Assembly (NCBI GenBank): GCA_903970295.1
Contig: CAJCHQ010000803.1
Location: 1-16,641 of the forward strand
Origin: Bryobacterales bacterium
GTDB taxonomy: Bacteria; Cyanobacteriota; Vampirovibrionia; Obscuribacterales; Obscuribacteraceae
Direction: 5' to 3'
DNA length: 16,641 nucleotides
Shown here: piece by piece, positions 15,271 to 16,641 of the stretch
Layout: each line of letters opens with the position of its first letter
Numbering within the stretch: position 1 is the stretch's first letter
The notes under the pieces: model-generated
Told to the model about the DNA's origin: nothing
Seen by the model: the letters and a program-made list of their open reading frames with translations, nothing else
The model's database searches: none
Position numbers and translations under genes: made by a program

Positions 15271-15996
15271 ATGCTCTGCAAAGCCAGCTTTCTAGCTTTT
15301 TCCTCGGCATGGCTCTTATGCACCGTGCCTGCCACGGCTGCCCCGCCTGCCCCGCCTCTTATGCAAGAGGCGATGACCGATTATAAGAGCGGTCACTACG
15401 CTATCGCTTTGCAAAAATTCGATCAACTCGAAAAACAGTATCCCAACAGCCCGATCGTTCATTACTACGCTGGGCTCTGCAAGCAAAGCATGGGGCAAAT
15501 CACCGACGCCAAGAATGAGTACAGTTGGGTCAGTGAGCATGGCGATTCGCAATTGAAAAGTTTAGCCTCTGCTGGCCTCGCCCATCTCGGCAAATACAGC
15601 ACGTCGGTAGCCGGCAATGCCAGCGAAGCGCAGCCTGCGCCGGCTTCTAAAGGCGATAAGACAGATAAGCCCATGGCTAAAGTGGCCTCGTCAGCAGGAG
15701 CTGCCGCCGGCGCATCTAAAGTGAAAACAATCTATGCGTTCGTGACAAGCTGGGATCGAAATTGCGCGATTTTTCAACCCGTCTTTGATGACACCAAGAG
15801 TCAGTTTAAAGATATTCAGTTTGTCAAAGTAGATGCTGAAGCTTCGGTTGACCTGGCTAAGAAATACAATGTCAGCTCTTACCCGACACTTGTTTATCTC
15901 GATGCCAATCAAAAAGTGCTGGAGAATTCAACGGGCGCGCCCTCCGGAACAGATGACTTTGCTGCAAAAATCAAATCTTTGAACGAGAAGAAATAA
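15271..15996 (+). CDS. Secreted TPR protein with thioredoxin-like domain lacking the first active-site Cys
   Basis: A 241-residue protein with a Sec signal peptide (hydrophobic LAFSSAWLLCTV, likely cut after ATA near residue 23). TPR-like helices span about 29-110, an Ala/Lys linker 112-148, and a thioredoxin fold 150-241. The active-site motif reads SWDRNC (Trp161 to Cys165): only the second Cys remains, with Asp at the first position. The cis-proline Pro205 in SSYPTLVYL and the VKVDAEA strand are kept. It is therefore unlikely to be a normal dithiol oxidoreductase, but could be a chaperone, a monothiol isomerase or a binding module. AAGGAAGG ends eight bases before ATG 15271. It follows the vWA gene after 86 bases without an evident terminator and may share its transcript. 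Confidence 0.8.
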   Translation: MLCKASFLAFSSAWLLCTVPATAAPPAPPLMQEAMTDYKSGHYAIALQKFDQLEKQYPNSPIVHYYAGLCKQSMGQITDAKNEYSWVSEHGDSQLKSLASAGLAHLGKYSTSVAGNASEAQPAPASKGDKTDKPMAKVASSAGAAAGASKVKTIYAFVTSWDRNCAIFQPVFDDTKSQFKDIQFVKVDAEASVDLAKKYNVSSYPTLVYLDANQKVLENSTGAPSGTDDFAAKIKSLNEKK

Positions 15997-16007
15997 AGCT
16001 AAATTTC

Positions 16008-16641
16008 TTAGCTCACATAAGAAATCGGCACCAGGACCGTGAAGCGGCTGCCTTTGCCGACTGTGCTTTCGACATGTACAGTGCCTTTGTGCATGTCGAC
16101 GATTGCTTTGACAATCGAAAGACCGAGACCCGAACCACCAGCCGCGCGTGAGCGAGATTTATCGACACGATAGAAACGTTCGAAGATGTGCTCGAGATTT
16201 TCGTTGGGAATGCCAATGCCCGTGTCTTCAACAGTGAAAGCAATATTTTCTTCAGCTCTGGCGACCGAGACCGTCACGGTCCCACCGGTCTCTGTATAGC
16301 GCAGAGCATTGTTCATGAGATTAGACAGCATTCGCGACAGTGATTCGGCATGACCGAGCAATTGCAAGGGGGGCACCGGATTGCAAACCAAATGAATTTG
16401 TTTTTGTTTGGCTAATTCGGCAAATTCCTGCACCAGCGGTAGAACGATGTCTCTGGCTTGTAATGGCACTTTAGGAGACATCAGCTCAGGGCTTTCCATG
16501 CGCGCCAACATCATCAAATTTCCGGCCAGATCTTTCATGCGGGCGCTCGCACGAGCGATCACTTCTAAAACTTCACTCGGATCCTCGTTGTCTCGCCGCA
16601 TCTCTTCAACAGTTTGCAGACTGGCTTCGATTACCGTGATC
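16008..16641 (-). CDS. Sensor histidine kinase, C-terminal part (partial)
   Basis: The reading frame stays open to the window edge, so the N-terminal sensor, the membrane segments and the phosphorylated H-box lie outside. What is visible starts just after the H-box in the dimerisation helices (ITVIEASLQTVEE, then LAGNLMMLARMES). The HATPase_c domain follows, with N-box LMNNALRYT, G1 box VEDTGIGIP, F-box IFERFYRVDKSRSR and G2 box GGSGLGLSIVKAI. Every ATP-binding motif is intact, so the kinase is probably functional and would phosphorylate a response regulator that is not in this window. It converges on the thioredoxin-like gene with an 11-base gap; a short AT-rich inverted repeat there (15997-16013) is too weak to call a terminator. 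Confidence 0.93.
   Translation of the reverse strand, partial: ITVIEASLQTVEEMRRDNEDPSEVLEVIARASARMKDLAGNLMMLARMESPELMSPKVPLQARDIVLPLVQEFAELAKQKQIHLVCNPVPPLQLLGHAESLSRMLSNLMNNALRYTETGGTVTVSVARAEENIAFTVEDTGIGIPNENLEHIFERFYRVDKSRSRAAGGSGLGLSIVKAIVDMHKGTVHVESTVGKGSRFTVLVPISYVS

Noticed and set aside
15997..16013. AGCTAA-atttc-TTAGCT inverted repeat between convergent genes as a bidirectional terminator
   Set aside because: Only six mostly A/T pairs, no T-run on either side, and it overlaps the kinase stop codon; too weak to call.

Overview
The window looks like a piece of a diderm bacterial chromosome. Genes are closely packed, GTG and TTG starts are common, there are no introns, and several products carry Sec-type signal peptides. 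Base composition looks roughly balanced (estimated by eye). A fused, divergent histidine operon next to many extracytoplasmic TPR proteins, a TadE/TadF/TadG-like set and an EF-hand protein reminds me of non-photosynthetic cyanobacterial relatives such as Candidatus Obscuribacter (Melainabacteria/Vampirovibrionia). That assignment is inference; no rRNA or marker gene here settles it.

Region 1 (about 43-5978, + strand) is a biosynthetic block. It reads hisH, hisF, a three-domain hisA-hisI-hisE fusion and hisD, with genes overlapping by 4-11 bases. The fusion carries steps 2, 3 and 4 of histidine synthesis on one chain, HisH/HisF perform step 5, and HisD the last two oxidations. A phosphotransferase-fold gene (APH/choline-kinase type) starts 6 bases after hisD and is probably in the same transcript. 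A cyanamide-hydratase-like HD-domain gene follows.

Region 2 (about 6000-8793) holds three perfectly phased 21-bp tandem repeats, the last of which supplies the end and stop codon of a small minus-strand EF-hand gene. A short divergent promoter region separates that gene from a secreted TPR-matrixin zinc protease. Next comes phosphate acetyltransferase (pta).

Region 3 (8784-11834, - strand) is one very large TPR protein. It has a disordered N-terminal third, one internal membrane segment and about a dozen TPRs. Its probable intrinsic terminator overlaps the 3' end of pta.

Region 4 (about 11835-15996, + strand) begins with a 297-base gene-free stretch containing a 14-bp perfect palindrome and a 7-bp-stem hairpin. 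Three envelope genes follow in tight order: two TadE/TadF-like pseudopilins, each with a prepilin-peptidase-like G|xxxxE motif, and a TadG-like von Willebrand A protein with a very large insertion inside the vWA fold. A secreted TPR-thioredoxin-fold protein lacking the first active-site cysteine comes next. The window ends inside a minus-strand sensor histidine kinase whose 5' part lies outside.

The points most worth a second look are the HisA-HisI-HisE fusion with an altered HisA catalytic loop, a zinc-ligand substitution in HisD, the 21-bp repeats that resemble an insertion-sequence end, and the envelope cluster of TadE/F/G-like proteins with TPR-linked secreted proteins. I found no clear evidence of a defence system, CRISPR array, tRNA or intact mobile element.
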